Assembly: GCA_025200525.1 (NCBI GenBank)
Contig: CM045758.1
Location: forward strand, 62,002,649-62,066,648
Direction: 5' to 3'
DNA from: Camellia lanceoleosa
Lineage: Eukaryota; Streptophyta; Magnoliopsida; Ericales; Theaceae
DNA length: 64,000 nt
Positions 33,597 through 46,100 of this stretch are shown here, in pieces. Numbering within the stretch: position 1 is the stretch's first letter; each line of letters begins with the position of its first letter. The position numbers and the translations under genes are program-made. The notes beneath the pieces are model-generated. The model saw only the letters and a list, made by a program, of their open reading frames with translations, was not told the origin of the DNA and ran no database searches.

Positions 33597-34858
33597 CTAG
33601 GGGCAACTAAAAGTGGGAGCGGGGACCAGGAGTTCTCTCGTCCTCCAAGCCGTGGCGTATCGAGCAAGCTGTATGCCTCGGACCGAAAATGCAACTGGGT
33701 ACTCTATCCCCTCTGGCGGGCAAGTCTGATCATGGCCGAACTGGCGCTGGAACCGGAATGGGAAGTGGAACACACAGTGAGTTAAGCTAATCAATTGAAT
33801 CCCAGTCTGCCGGGACATACTGTAACTCATTGCCAGTAGGTTGAGCCAAGGGAACTACCAACCAATGCGATCTGCGGACGAACTGCATGTCCAGTTGTAC
33901 CACCACCCCTCATCCAGGGCATCGACCAGGCGTTGTCGAAAAAAGTAGCCGCGAGCTGAGTATGCTGGGCAAGAGTCCATAACCTACAACTTGTCCATCA
34001 ACCACACCTGGGAAGGGATGAAAAATGAGAGAATAAAGAATAGAGCAATGTACGATGAGAGAAAAGTGAGAAAAGGGTTTTGTGAGAAAAATCGAGCCTG
34101 AGGGCCGAGTGATGTGAGCAATACGTATGTGAGATTGGGTAGGAAACATTACCCGCAGCAATAGTGGACTCTCCGCAAATCTGGTCGTCTCCCGGCAATG
34201 GAAAGCGTCTAAGCCCATCAATGTCTTGGCCAATATCATGGCAATGCAGTTCTTGCCCTCCTCCAAGCCTTGGGCAACCTCAATCAACCAGACAATAGAT
34301 CCTCCGGAGCCCGAGGCAAGCAAAAAATGAGATAGCATGCACAAACAGAGGGCGTATCGCCGAAAACCCTGCCAGTGATGGTCGCTGCGGTCACCGGCAT
34401 CAGAAAACCGGCAAATCAAACTCAAAATATCCAGCATTCCGTTGCCAATCAAAGAGCGAGCGTCATGCATCGTGAGCCCACACATTCGCCCTAAAGCTTG
34501 GGCGTGGCCGAAGCACAGTTAGGGCAAGATTTCTTCGTTGTGCTCGGATTCCATCAAAACTTGGAAATCTTCGAAGGTAGGACATACCTCTTGCCCGCCA
34601 AAGCTAAACACATGTGTTACCAGATTCCAAAACCTTGCTGCGGCATAGAGGAACGAAAAGTGCAGCGGAGTACGACTCAAAGTGAATAGTGCGTTTATGC
34701 CGAAGCCTCGGAAATTCAACCTTCAAAGCCATCAAGTTGGCATTCAAGCTCGAGATTTTGGGCAAGAAACTCTTCCATTTGGAGCAAATCAGTGTTGAAT
34801 TGAGAAAAACTACGAAGTTGAGGCTTTTTGTAGAAGATAAGGTGTGAGTGGAAGACAA
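33597..34858 (-). pseudogene. Antisense extra ORF of Tat element, plant-mobile-domain-like, with intron (unit 1)
   Basis: On the strand opposite to gag-pol this region codes for a protein resembling the plant mobile domain-like proteins carried as antisense ORFs by some Tat elements. Exon 1 contains ARFWN..VTH.FSFGGQEVCPTFEDFQVL, then MCGLTMHDARSL, DHHWQGFRRYAL and EVAQGLEEGKNCIAMILAKTL (open from 34485 to 34153). A GT..AG intron of 145 bases seems to lie at 34008-34152 (donor GTAATG, acceptor TTCCCAG); joining the exons gives ..LLLR then VWLMDKL in the same frame. Exon 2 is decayed but shows HCVFHFPFRFQRQFGHDQ and RELLVPAP. An in-frame stop at 34519-34521 is shared with unit 2. The function is unknown. 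Confidence 0.75.
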
Positions 34859-35880
34859 CTGTCAGCATTCTGGTGGTTCTTGCCATTTATGGCCGACCGG
34901 CCAAAAATAGTGCCGACCGACCACCACTAACGGCCGATGGCAATTTATTATGGCCGGTGGAATTTCCCTATGGCCAATGGCCTTCCCTCTTGTTCCATTA
35001 GTTGTTTGGACGTTGAACATGTTGAGGAATTGTGGTCAGAACCTTCCCCAATGTCTTCCGGTGGCAATTTTGTGAAGTCACGTCCATTTGTTTATCGAGT
35101 TGTTGTACATTTGCTTATCGAGTTGTATTTCACATTCTTTAAGTTTTTGCTTTGCTTATTGAGTTGTGTTTACACTTGGTTAACTTATCGAGTTCTTTGT
35201 TTTGCTTATCAAGCTGTTTTTGTTGTTAGTCAGCTCACTACCTGATTATTATGAGGCAAATGCTTACTTTTCAAATAAAGATTCAAACCTCATTTACATT
35301 GTTGTGTGATGCGATGCATGAAAAATACAAGTGTAACACCTTTTTGGACCAAAATAGCTATTTCATTTCCATCATGTCTTTTGCAAAAAATATAGACAGT
35401 TTTGAAAAAAGTAAGATATGCCTGCGGCAGTACAATGTGCTTAAACTACCAGTAAAAAGGAAAGTAAAGCAAAAGGGGAAAAGGGCAACAGAGTGTCTGG
35501 GTTAATACCGGTGGCCTTCCCTTGTGGTCGATGCACCTCCCGCGCCCTTGTTTGGGTCAATTATATGGTTTGGCACCTTCATTACTCAAGACAGTGTAGG
35601 AAAGTGCACTTTTGAACGTTAACTGGCCTTCGTGTTGACCTCGCGCCATGTCTTCTGTGTGCGATGCTCGGTGCGCGCAAAGAGTATCCTTCCTCGTATC
35701 CTTTTATATGCCTTGGATTCATAAATAGCATTAAACATGTGGTATTGCATTGTTTTGTTTTGACTGTAATTGTCATGCTCATTATGCGTCTCACATTACA
35801 CAATGCCTCGTCTTGTTGTGAATTTGCATCTCAACATCATGAATAACATGCCTTTACCATGCTTCAGTTGAATATGCCCC
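34859..35880 (+). other. Tat 3' non-coding region (unit 1)
   Basis: It is parallel to 61380-62384. It opens with GGCCGACCGGCC-type GC-rich text (34890-34990), possibly the promoter side of the antisense ORF, followed by a cluster of ttatcgagttg repeats (35092-35220). The remainder has no recognised feature. ORFs here are spurious. Confidence 0.55.
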
Positions 35881-36425
35881 CTTTTGCTTCCTTTTATACA
35901 CATTGCATGTGTTGTCGCGTTATGTTTTACTTATATGTGCTCAAGTTCCTATACACATTGAATGCGTTGTCACGTTATGCTTTACTTATATGTGTTCAAG
36001 TTCCTTTTATACACATTGCATGCGTTGTCGCATTATGCTTTACTTACGTGTGTTCAAGTTCCTTTTATACACATTGCATGCGTTGTCGCGTTATGCTTTA
36101 CTTATATGTGTTCAAGTTTTTAAACACATTGCATGCGTTGTCGCGTTATGCTTTACTAATATGTGTTCAAGTTCCTTTTATACACATTGCATGCGTTGTC
36201 GCGTTATGCTTTAATTACATGTGTTCAAGTTCCTTTTATACACATTACATGCGTTGTCGCGTTATGCTTTACTTATTTGTGTTCAAGTTTCTATACACAT
36301 TGCATGCGTTGTCGCGTTATGCTTTACTTATATATGTTCAAGTTCCTATACACATTGTACATGTTGTCGCATGTGCTTTACTTACATGTGTTCAAGTCCC
36401 TTTTATTTCACACATTGTACACGTT
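35881..36425 (+). repeat. 58-bp tandem repeat array (unit 1)
   Basis: About nine to ten head-to-tail copies of a 58-base unit (shorter 52-54 base variants lack a ttttat block). Each has ttatacacattgcatgcg, ttgtcgcgttatgctttac and ttatatgtgttcaag. No frame has stops, so long ORFs (for example 35859-36644, 261 codons) appear in all three plus frames; they are repeat translations, not genes. The same array recurs at 62385-62925. Confidence 0.92.
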
Positions 36426-36429
36426 ATGT

Positions 36430-37013
36430 ATGCTGTTACAGTGCGAGATCTTGTACGAGCTCCGTCTATTGTGAGAGGTACCTTTTTATTTTGCAACTCG
36501 ATTAGTAATGTGTTAATTGATACGGGTACATCCCATTCCTTTATATCTTCTACATTTGCATCAGTTTTGGGGTTGGAGTTGGCACAATTAGCATCTCCTT
36601 TATGTGCTATATCACTTATTGGGGATGAGATGATTTTGAAATAGGGGTGTCGGGGCTATGATATAGAGGTCGTTGATCGCCGGCTTTCCTTTTCTTTTGT
36701 ATTGATGGATATGACTGGCTTTCATGTTATTTTTGGTATGGACTGGTTATCGTCATACTGGGCTGTTATAGATTGCTACCGTCAAAGGGTTACTGTATGT
36801 ACCTTGAGCGGTGATTGTTTTCATTTCTTGGGGGATTGAGTTGGTAGAGTTTTACCACTGCTGTATGATCCGCGTAGGCGGAATGAGCTTAGTTACCTTC
36901 TTGCTAGCTTTATAAGTAGTGCGTGTGATGAGGTCCAGATTGAGTTGCAAAGAATGCTTTGTTGGTACTCGGATGTCTTTCTCGAGGATCTTGTTAGTTT
37001 GCCACATCACCGA
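36430..37013 (+). pseudogene. Ty3/gypsy protease fragment between repeat array and LTR (unit 1 to 2)
   Basis: This is a copy of the protease/linker at 29806-30327, starting near gtgcgagatcttgtac and ending in ACCGA just before the LTR at 37014. It has the D-T-G motif (LIDTGTSHSFIS near 36516-36550) and a stop after the EMILK segment. It retains about 64 bases near 36853-36918 (LPLLYDPR..NELSYLLASF-like) that the copies at 60 and 29864 have lost. It belongs to a different element family from the Tat LTR it precedes. Confidence 0.85.
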
Positions 37014-40000
37014 TGTAGAGACCCCATTTTTGACCGTGCTCAAGACTTGGACGTCACCGTTTGAACACTCGGTGATCATCCACGTTCGTGTTTGTTTTGA
37101 GTTCTTGGAGGTCTCGGCTACGCGCCTTGCCTCAGGATCTCTTAACTGGACTATTTTGTGCTTGGTTTTGGACCAAGAACTTGTTAGTTTTTGCTTCTGA
37201 GGGCAAAGAATGGCTTGTCAGCCATTCCCAGATCCCACCGGCCAAGGCATAATGTCACCGGCCATGTTCTCTTGCCACCGGCCATTGGTGATGGCCGGTC
37301 GGCACCTTTGATGGTCGGCCGGCCTTTAGTTTGGTCAATCGGCCATACTTTCTGGTCGGGACTTCTTTTTTGCCTTTTTTTAGGCATTGTGCATGCCAGC
37401 TATGCCAGCTGGAGCACACAGATCTGTCCTCCATACACGTGTATAGAGGATTTGCACCCTTTGCACCCTTTTGTTCAAAGCTTCTTGAAGAACTTGCCCC
37501 CTTTGCTCTAGCTTGTTGAGGAAGCTTGGACCTTTGTCTTAGCTTCCTTAAGAAGTTGAACCCTTTGGCTTAGCTTCCTCAAGAAGCTTGACCCCCTTGA
37601 CCCCTTTTGTTTAGCTTCTCTAAGAAGATTAGGCCTTTGTCTGGCTCTATAAAAGAAGGTCTCTCTTCTCCTTTGAAGAGGTTCGACCGTCGAGATATAT
37701 ATGGTATATACCCCACTCTCTCTCTCTATATCTTCCTCGCTCTCTACATTTGTGTGTGTTTGAGTGTCCAAAAGTGAGTTTTGTTCTTAGTTTTGCACTA
37801 AGACACCTAGTGTTACACCATACCTTGGTTATTGAGGTGTTGAGAGGTTGTTCTTGGAGCTTTTGAGTTGGTTTTGATCAAGAAAGGGGGCTAGAGTTTT
37901 GGTTCTCAAAGTGTTCTTCAAGGGTGAGCACTATTGCTTTATATTCCCCATTCTTGCACTAGCTTTTAACCTACTTTGCATGCTGTTTTGAGCTTTGTGT
38001 ATAACTGATAAAAGTTCTAATCTTTCATGTTTAAGATGTTTTATTAAGGTCATTTTTGTGTTTGGGGTAGACCTCCCCCTCTTAGGCCTTGTTTGGCCTC
38101 TTTTGTGCCTTCTTTGTTGAGCTTTGGGAACTTTCGTGTATTGTCCTTCTCACCACTGAAATCCAGAGGATTTTCAATGGTGGTGAAGCGGTTTTGAGGT
38201 CTTGCATAGAGGAGGGACACCCTTCTTCCTTTGTGTCTCATTTGCTTGTGTTTTGGCTCATAAGGGAAGCATGCATGCCTAGCTTTATTTGGCTTTATTT
38301 CAGAGGTTATTTGGTGTTTGTCTAGCATGTTTTACCTCTGTTCCATGTTGGTTGGTCGACCCCTTGCATGCACCATACACTTGCCTTGCGTTCCTCTATT
38401 TTGCCAAGGGATGCATCTTGCATTTAGATCACCACGGTCGCATGTTTTGGCTTAGCTTTGTGAAGTTTTTGGTGATGTTTTATCATGTTTAAGCTCTGTT
38501 GGGTGTTGATTTGGTCATGCTTTCCCTACTTTGTATAGCCTCTTTGTATCTTAGCTTGCTGGCTTAAGGTGTGTGAGTCTTTAGCATGCATTACTTAGGC
38601 TGTTTCAGTGATTTGGAATCACTTATCATGCCATTTCAGTCGATGGCTTCACAACTGGTCGATGACCATTTATCAATGGCCGGTGGATCTTTACCTTGGC
38701 CGGTGGCATCCCAAAATGATCAAGGAGTGGTTTAGAAGCATCAAGAATATTTTCACAATTCTTAGAGGTGCGAAGTGCAAAGAAACGATGGCATGGCAGC
38801 GGGTTTTAAGCGAGGCGATCGACCATGCATCATTCAAGCATTCCAAGGCGGGGCTGCAGCCACCTCCTTTTGTAATTAATTTATTAATTGATTAGGGTTT
38901 TGTAATAATTAATTAGCTAGGGTAGTTAATTATTTATTCAGTTTGTATTATTTATTCGGATCCTCGGCGAGGCAATGTGTAATAAGTGTGAGTGAGCGTG
39001 TGCATGTCTTCCAACCCCACGTCTTTCTTCCTTTTATTTACTAGCTTATGATGGTTAGATTAGGGCATATTTCAATTAGCCTACTTATGTTTGCATGTTT
39101 GCATTCATTCATCTGTTTTGCATGCACCGGGCTCGGCGCATCATACTAACTGCGTTGTACTTCAATTCTTAATTGAATACGTGCTAGCTGTAGCATCATC
39201 ATATGCTATCTTAGAATAGCCAAGCCTATTGTAGTTGCATTCCTGCATGTGTTGCATTAGGCACATCTGTATAGTTAGGATGCATGCACGTTTTCTAATC
39301 AGTTTTTTTCTTTGGCTTGGAGTACTCGGTAAGCTTTTATGCTTTAGCATACCGCATGTGTATAAGTGTTTGCCATGATAGCATGCTTACCATGAGGCTA
39401 CGTGCTTATGTGATATATCTGCTTGAATGCCTGTGGGTGAAGGTTGGATTATCTGAATTGGAATAATGCATTGACTGTGAGTTTTAAGCCCACTAGATAG
39501 TGGCAAAACCATGTTTTCTAAGCCCACCCGAGGGTGGCAAAATCCACGTCTTAGCCTACTTGCGAGTAGCACCTTCAAACCGTTTTTCAAAACGAACATG
39601 AGATGTTTTGTTCCAATTCAAGCAACCCAGTCTATACTTGTATGCTGTGTGCATCACATAGTAATTCTAGGCTAATAACCGGAATAAGAACACATAATGT
39701 TTTCAAAACTCGATATCATGGTTAGTAGAGGCCGATATTTGATCGGCGAATTGAAATGCTTTCGAGAAGTGACCTTCCAATCGTACCCAAGTTCGGCCGA
39801 GGCAACTTTGGTGATAGCGGACACACATGGCCTTAGGCACGAGTTAGGGTGTCGTAAATTCTCTCAAAATAAATATTTAGGTGGCGACTCTGTATCTGGC
39901 AAAGCAGTCCATGTTTGACACTTCTTTCAAAAAAATCCGTTTTCAAAAATGATTTGCCAGATTTGGACTCTTTGATGATTCATCGGTCTTGCATTGCACT

Positions 40001-40094
40001 CTGCGAGATTAGATCTGACCGTGACATTGAGTCTGGCGTAGTGAGCGGATGAACAAAACGGGATTCCCTCCCAGGACGTTCGGGGACGTCTACA
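37014..40094 (+). mobile_element. Tat/Ogre-like LTR (5' LTR of unit 2)
   Basis: The 3081-bp LTR starts TGTAGAGACCCC and ends GGACGTCTACA, imperfect inverted ends of the TGTAGAC..GTCTACA type. It holds a GC-rich GGCCGGTCGG block (37255-37330), palindromic AAGCTTC motifs (37475-37625), a TATAAAAG box (37648-37655), a T-rich leader, and U5-like sequence ending in ctggcgactct. The primer site follows. The inverted relative at 43144-47473 shares its U5 half and ends but is longer and diverged in U3. ORFs in it are spurious. Confidence 0.88.
37475..37655 (+). promoter_or_regulatory. Putative promoter of unit 2 LTR
   Basis: TATAAAAG lies at 37648-37655, preceded by several degenerate AGCTTCnnnAAGAAG palindromes (37480-37625), some with the TTCnnGAA core of heat shock elements. 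Function is inferred. Confidence 0.45.
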
Positions 40095-40099
40095 ATTTC

Positions 40100-40117
40100 T
40101 GGCGACTCTGCTGGGGA
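40100..40117 (+). other. Primer binding site of the Tat element
   Basis: TGGCGACTCTGCTGGGGA follows the LTR end after a short attt/c spacer. It has the form used by Tat/Ogre elements, which are reported to use tRNA-Arg. I could not check it against a tRNA set. It fixes the LTR end and the strand. Confidence 0.8.
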
Positions 40118-41075
40118 ATTAGAGAACTTGACTCGAACTCATGATATCTTGTTTTGTTTGTACTTATGTGTTTCTTTGCATAGCATGTGCATTGGTTCGC
40201 CTAGGACACCGCATTTGCCATCTGCTATTCCTAAACGGTTTGCCGGAGGCTGCGTGCCATAAGGTTGACCGGTTATGGGCTCTGCCACGATGGGAACACA
40301 AACCCCGGTTTTTACCAGGGTACCCTTTTTGACCATTCGACCTAGTGCATATTCGGAATCCATAGCGACTATTCCAAGCTAGGACAGGTTGCTTACCCGA
40401 TGTTAGGTTGTTTGAAACCGCTGCGTGCGTGGTGAAACCCTAGCTCCTGACAAAATAGGATAGGGAAACCTTACCTAAACATAGGGGTGTTTTGGCCCTC
40501 ACTTGTTTGTTATGTGCTTTAGAGTTGGCCTTTACAGGAATGCATGTATCAGTTTGCAAGTTTGGGCATCAGGCCTGTGGGCACCAGTGTTTTGAGGATC
40601 TGTTAATTGCGGGTATCAGATTCGGTTTTGGGGGCAGCAATTTGGGAACGATGATCAGTATTTGAGAACAGTCTATTCAGCTTATCCACTGCGTGTTGTG
40701 ATGCCTAACTGTGTGTTGTGTTTATTTATGCTGTTATGCTGTCCGTTTGTCTAGTTGTTTATTTCCTTATTGTCACTTTATTTATCTTTTGCTAGGTAGT
40801 TTAGCACAATTACTTCAGACCAAGCAGATATTCCCCAAGCACTTTGGACTAGAGGTCGTCAACTCCATCGATCTGGTAGACGGACAACCAGTGTTTCATT
40901 CTCTACCCCCGGTTACCAGACGGAGGGCAATTAAGCGAAGGATATCGATTCTGCTTGTCGGTTTAGAGGCTTTGTCTACCCACTTTGAGTATAGTAGAGA
41001 TCGAGTCTCGTTTCTCCCTTGAAGAGGAACATATACCGTGCTGGCTAGATCGAGCAATATGGCGGGATTGAAGAA
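40118..41075 (+). other. 5' leader of unit 2
   Basis: About 960 bases of untranslated sequence lie between primer site and gag. Short ORFs (40139-40363, 40711-41022) carry no domain I recognise. Long leaders are usual in Tat/Ogre elements. Confidence 0.6.
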
Positions 41076-42110
41076 ATGATCGCTAGCTCGAGGAAACATA
41101 AAACCATGCGGGGCCGGAATGAAATCGAGATGAAGTTGAGCAAGCTTGAGAAGTTGTTCAAGAAATCCCAAGGGGTAAAGTCCATCCCAGACATTGAGAA
41201 CGGGTATACTGAAGCCTTGGTACATGTGCCGCTGGATCAAGATGCCACAGATCGACCGCTTCGACGGGCCCGGGGATCCCATGCATCTACGTTTGTTTTC
41301 GGACAAACTAAGACCGATGGGCCTCACTCAACTACAAAAGCTTTCATTATTTGGCCGGAGCCTGTCGGGTGTGGCGGCCATCTGGTACGCAAAATTGGAA
41401 GATGATATCAAGCGAAATTGGGATGGGATGACCGAGCCCTTTATTGCACAGTACTCTTATAACACGCAAATCGAGATTAGCACCCGTGATCTCGAGACAA
41501 CAAGGCAGGAGCCTAAGGAGAGTTTCTCTGACTTCGTAACCCGCTGGGGGGCCAAGGCCTCAATGATGACCACTAGGCCCACTGACAAGGATCAGATTCG
41601 GATGATTGTGCGCAATCTCCAACCCAAACTGATGCAGAAAATGATCGTGCTTCCTTTCCCTACCTTTTCAGATTTACATGAGATGGGGGTACAAATTGAG
41701 GATGCGATGAAACAGGGTCTGATTAACCAAGACAGAGAGCAACCCAGGAGAACCTTCAACCGCAACACCAACACAGGAATAAGCAATACCTCAACTATCA
41801 GAGCTTTAGAAGCAAGCATGCTCACCACCAATCCCCCAAGAAACCTTGCAGCTACGCCATTCACCGGTGCGTCCGGTAGTAGTTCGCAATTAGCCAGATA
41901 CCCATCCAAAAACCAAAGAACTTTCAGTCCACTATATATGTCCTTGTCCAAGGCTTTAGGAGTTTTGATTCGGAAAGGGCATTTAAAGCCCCTAGAGCCG
42001 CGGCCGTTACCAGAAAAACTCCCCTCCTCCCATAATCGAGCCAAGTACTGCACTTTCCACCAACAGCACGGTCATGACACCGATCAATGCTTCTGATTAC
42101 GTCATGAGAT
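41076..42110 (+). pseudogene. Tat gag (capsid) pseudogene
   Basis: Gag forms the retrotransposon particle. The N-terminal part reads MKLSKLEKLFKKSQGVKSIP (from about 41130) in one frame and shifts near 41220-41240 to the long 300-codon frame. That frame has KMPQIDRFDGPGDP, LRLFSDKLRPMGLT, GVAAIWYAKLEDDIKRNW and QPKLMQKMIVLPFPTFSDL. It ends in a CHHC knuckle, CTFHQQHGHDTDQC (42049-42090), the form typical of Tat gag. A stop follows at 42094. The long frame is otherwise intact, so this is the best-kept coding piece of unit 2. Its own ATG at 41194 is unlikely to be the true start. Confidence 0.9.
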
Positions 42111-43143
42111 TCAAGATCTCATTGATAATAAGGTGATTGTGCCACCAGAGAAACCCAATGTCACAACCAACCCTCTCCCGCCACACAACCAAGCTCCACC
42201 TCCCAAACGAATCAACTTCATCTAGATCGGGGTTACGTCGTACGATCCCAGCATATACATTACCCCGTCCCACCTACCGAAGCCGGAGGTGCTCCTTCCT
42301 GACTGCATTGACTTGTGCATGTTGGACATCTCCAGAACCCAACCCGAACCAATGGTGGTGTCGAAGACAGCAGGTAGATTCGGAAAGAATGGGATTGGTG
42401 AGTCGAATCGAGAATTTGGGAGTTTCTTTGAGGAGGTATCTGATCAGAGTGACTACATTCTATCAGTAGGCTAGGTTGGGCCAAATGTGGAATTGCCGGC
42501 AGGGGCAGAGCTTTGTGTGATACAGGGGGATGAATATGGTTAGAGGATAGATGACTTGGAAGCTATGGAAGGGGACTTTGCTAACCTCCAATTTTTCAAT
42601 GAACAAGATCCAGAGGGCATGGTAGCCAACTGGTCAGATTTTGAGGAGTCAGCAGAGGTCACCGGGTAGCTTGATGACCTACCAGATGTTGTCAACGAAA
42701 CTTAGTTAGGAAGGGGCTCGGCAGGGACAAGTACATCAGTTGTGGTTAGAAGGTCCGGAAATCAGAATGCATCGCCGGAGAGCGCCGGTGCTAAGAATTT
42801 CGCTCAGGACTTGGGCATTGTGAATCTGAAGTATTGAAACGACCGGTATCTTGGCGTAGTTGGAACAAGAAAGGTTAGGGATTACGAGAGAATAAGGAAT
42901 CTTTGAGGCCCTTGAGGGGCCCGAAAGTCTTTGCGTGCAAGAGGAGAGAGAATCTTGCAAGCATGTGGACGAAAATCTTTGTGAGTACAAGAACGATCAT
43001 ACGAGGCCGGATAGGTATCTGTCATTTGCGATGGAATGTGGTGGGAGGACGATGATTTATGTCTTGCCCACACAGATGAGGACTGGGGAAGCAATCAACC
43101 GGATGATACCTTGTACATTGGTGAAGTTGACCATATGACTAGG
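42111..43143 (+). pseudogene. Tat gag-protease linker, interrupted by the nested element
   Basis: Degraded coding sequence in several frames continues from gag: a proline-rich PPHNQAPPPKR piece, PEPMVVSKTAGRFGKN, later a GEVDHMTR segment ending at 43143. The frame in use at 43036-43143 resumes directly at 54421, past the nested element, with a RYFMPPHLDQLEA-type segment usual in Tat polyproteins. Stops at several places show decay. Confidence 0.75.
43139..43143. repeat. Target site duplication, left copy (CTAGG)
   Basis: CTAGG directly precedes the nested element and is repeated at 54416-54420. Five bases is the usual size for Ty3/gypsy integrases. Confidence 0.92.
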
Positions 43144-46100
43144 TGTGGACGTCCCCAAACGTCCCGGGAGGATCAATCCCGTTCTGTTCATTTGTGGCTC
43201 ATTACAGTTCGGACTCAAATTGTCACGGTTCTTAATCTGAACCAAAGAGTCCAAATCTAGCAAATCGTTTTGAAAAACAAATTTTTGTAAAGAAGTGCCA
43301 AACATGGACTGCTTTTCCAGATACAAAGTCGCCACCTAAACATTTTATAATGGGGAAATTTAGGAAACCCTGACTCGGTGCCAAAGGCCACGTATCCGTC
43401 ATCACCATAGTTGCCTCAGCTCGGGAACTTGGGTACGATTGGGGTAGGTCAGCTACGAGCACCCCCTCTCGCCTGATCCGAAGATCGGCCTGTACTAACC
43501 GTGATATCTCGTTTTTGAAAACACATGCGTTCTTATTCCGATTAATTAGTTAGAATTACTATGTAATACGCACAACACAAAAGTATAGACTAGATCGCCT
43601 AATTTGGAACGAAGTATTGCATATCCGTTTGTTTGGAAATGTTTTGAAATTTGCTACTCGCAAGTTGGTTAAAATACGGATTTCAATGAATTATCCCAAT
43701 TCAAGTAATCCAACCTTCATCCACAGGCATTCAGGCAGTTAATCAAATAATTATATAGCCACATGGTAAACATGTTGTCATGTTAACATTCACACTCATG
43801 TGAGATGTTAATGCATAAAATATTTACAGTGTACTCCGTGCCAAAACAATGAAGCTAGTTAGCAAAACATGCATGACCCTAGTCCATGTTAAGTGGGTAA
43901 TGCATCGCATTCAAAATGCAATATAGAGTAGGCTCGGCGAATCTAAGATGGCATGGCATATGAAATGTGACAAGTAACACGTATTTCAAGTTAGATTTGG
44001 AATACCTATGCAGTTAGTATGATCTTGGCGAGGCGTGCATGCAATACAAATGGATGAATGCACGCATGCATAGCATAAGGTATGCTAATTGAAGTATGCC
44101 TTAAATCTAACCATTATAAGTAGTTAAATAAAACGAAGAAAGACGTGGGGTTGGAAGACATGCACACACGCACCCACACTTATTACAAATTTGTCCTCAC
44201 TCGGAGGGATCGAATAAATAATACAGGCCACCTAATTAACTAACTCACAAGCTAATTAATTATTACAGAACCAAATGAATAACTAGCTACAACTAATTAT
44301 TACACAACTTAATTAACAAATTAATTAAGCGATTAATGAACGACAACAAACAAATAGGGAAAGCGATAAATGATGCCATTCGGCTCTGTTTGATGAAGAG
44401 GAGATCTGCCTTCGCTTTGGTTCCTCGCCTCGAAACGCCTTCCGGTTGCTCTTTAGAGGCTCTGTTTGCAGGGTGTCTTCCAGTGCTTATTGCCGAACCT
44501 TACCAAAACACTGCAGGGGAAGTCACTAGTGGCCTGCCAGCCATGGACGGATATCTGCCGGCTAGAGATGGCCCACTGCCGGCCAAGGGTGACACTGCTT
44601 GCCCGCCGTCGATGTGAGCTGCCGAGCCTTGGTGTCTTTGTGACACCAAGCTGCAACGAAGCACAAAATAGAGAAACGAGAGGGTTTCCGAAGGACATGT
44701 ATGCACTATGGCACTCCAAATCACCTCAAAACATCAAGGGAGAGGCCAAGTTGGATCCACGACCATTAATCACGCATCCCGATGCATGATGGCCAAAGAT
44801 CCAACTTGTGCAAATCAATATGAAAATGAATGCACAAATAAAGCAAGTAAAGCCTAGAACTCTATCATGAATTATCAAGAGCTTCGGCAACCGAGAATTG
44901 AGACACGTTCCATCACTTGACATATGAAACGCCCCTCGTTCCTCGTGCTCGGATTAACACTCAATCCAAGCAATGCAATACATAAGCATGGCAAACATGC
45001 AATGCGAACAACCTAACAAGGCTAATGACATGCAACAAGCACATAAGCATGATGTGAGGTGACAACCTTGGACAACATGGCGAAATGCAACATGAACATA
45101 TGAACATGCAAGGCATGTAAAGCTAAGCAAGTATGCAACAACATACTACATGTAACGAGCATGCGACAACATGGCAAAATGGGCTTACACCAAAGATGGA
45201 CAACTCTCAACTAGGTCCAAATTAGTAGCCAAAGCGATGAATTAAGCCACACAAAACACTCAAGCATCCAAAATGCGAAAGGTTCACCAAAGCGGCCTAA
45301 AAGGGCAACTCTCAAAAGTGCCTAAGAAGTGACAAATGTGCAAGTGTAACAACACTATATGCACTAAAATGAGATGATAAATGATGCCAAATCATTTAAA
45401 TAGCACAAGCAAAGCATGCGAAGGTCCTAAGTCATGAAAGCTAGCAAAGAGCAATACAAATGAGGCATGCAATACATGGCATGAACACATGAACTATGCA
45501 TGGACAGAGCTTAATTAGGCCTAAACAAAGACTTAATCATGCTGGAACAAAGGCTCAAATACCTAGGCATGCAAGCACACAAGCTAAGCCTTAAACTAGG
45601 CAATGATGCATGACATTCCAAGACACTTGAAGCATGGATGAAGTAGGAATTTAACAATGGTACATGCTCTGAAATGAAGCATTAAATGAAGCCAAATCAT
45701 CTAAATGTCTCAAAGATAGCATGCGTGAATCACCAGAACACAAAGCTTGCAAGGTCAATTACACTACAGCTATACAAAGCATGCATTATTTGACTAAGAA
45801 GCATAAATACAGAGGCAAGGTAGCCCCAAAACATGAACATTTCTAGTTCAAAGCATGGCCAAAAGGTGCTAGCATGATGGACTAACATAGCATGCAAGAT
45901 TGGCCAGCAAACATGGTTTAAATGGCAAGTGTATGAAGCAGGTAAGAACTCATCAAACCAGCAAAAATCAGTGAACTAAACAAGCCAAAATATGCCCAAA
46001 TAATCATGGAAATGCGGCCAGTGCATGCCAAAATGAGGGGCTTCTTTGGAGGGCCACACAAGGGATTATTAGGCACATGCAAGATGGACAATCAACAAGA

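Noticed and set aside
35859..36644. 261-codon ORF rich in cysteine and histidine
   Set aside because: It is a translation of the 58-bp tandem repeat; the same peptide pieces appear in all three frames.
40711..41327. ORFs on both strands in the Tat leader (103 and 143 codons)
   Set aside because: They overlap each other and the gag start, and show no known domain.
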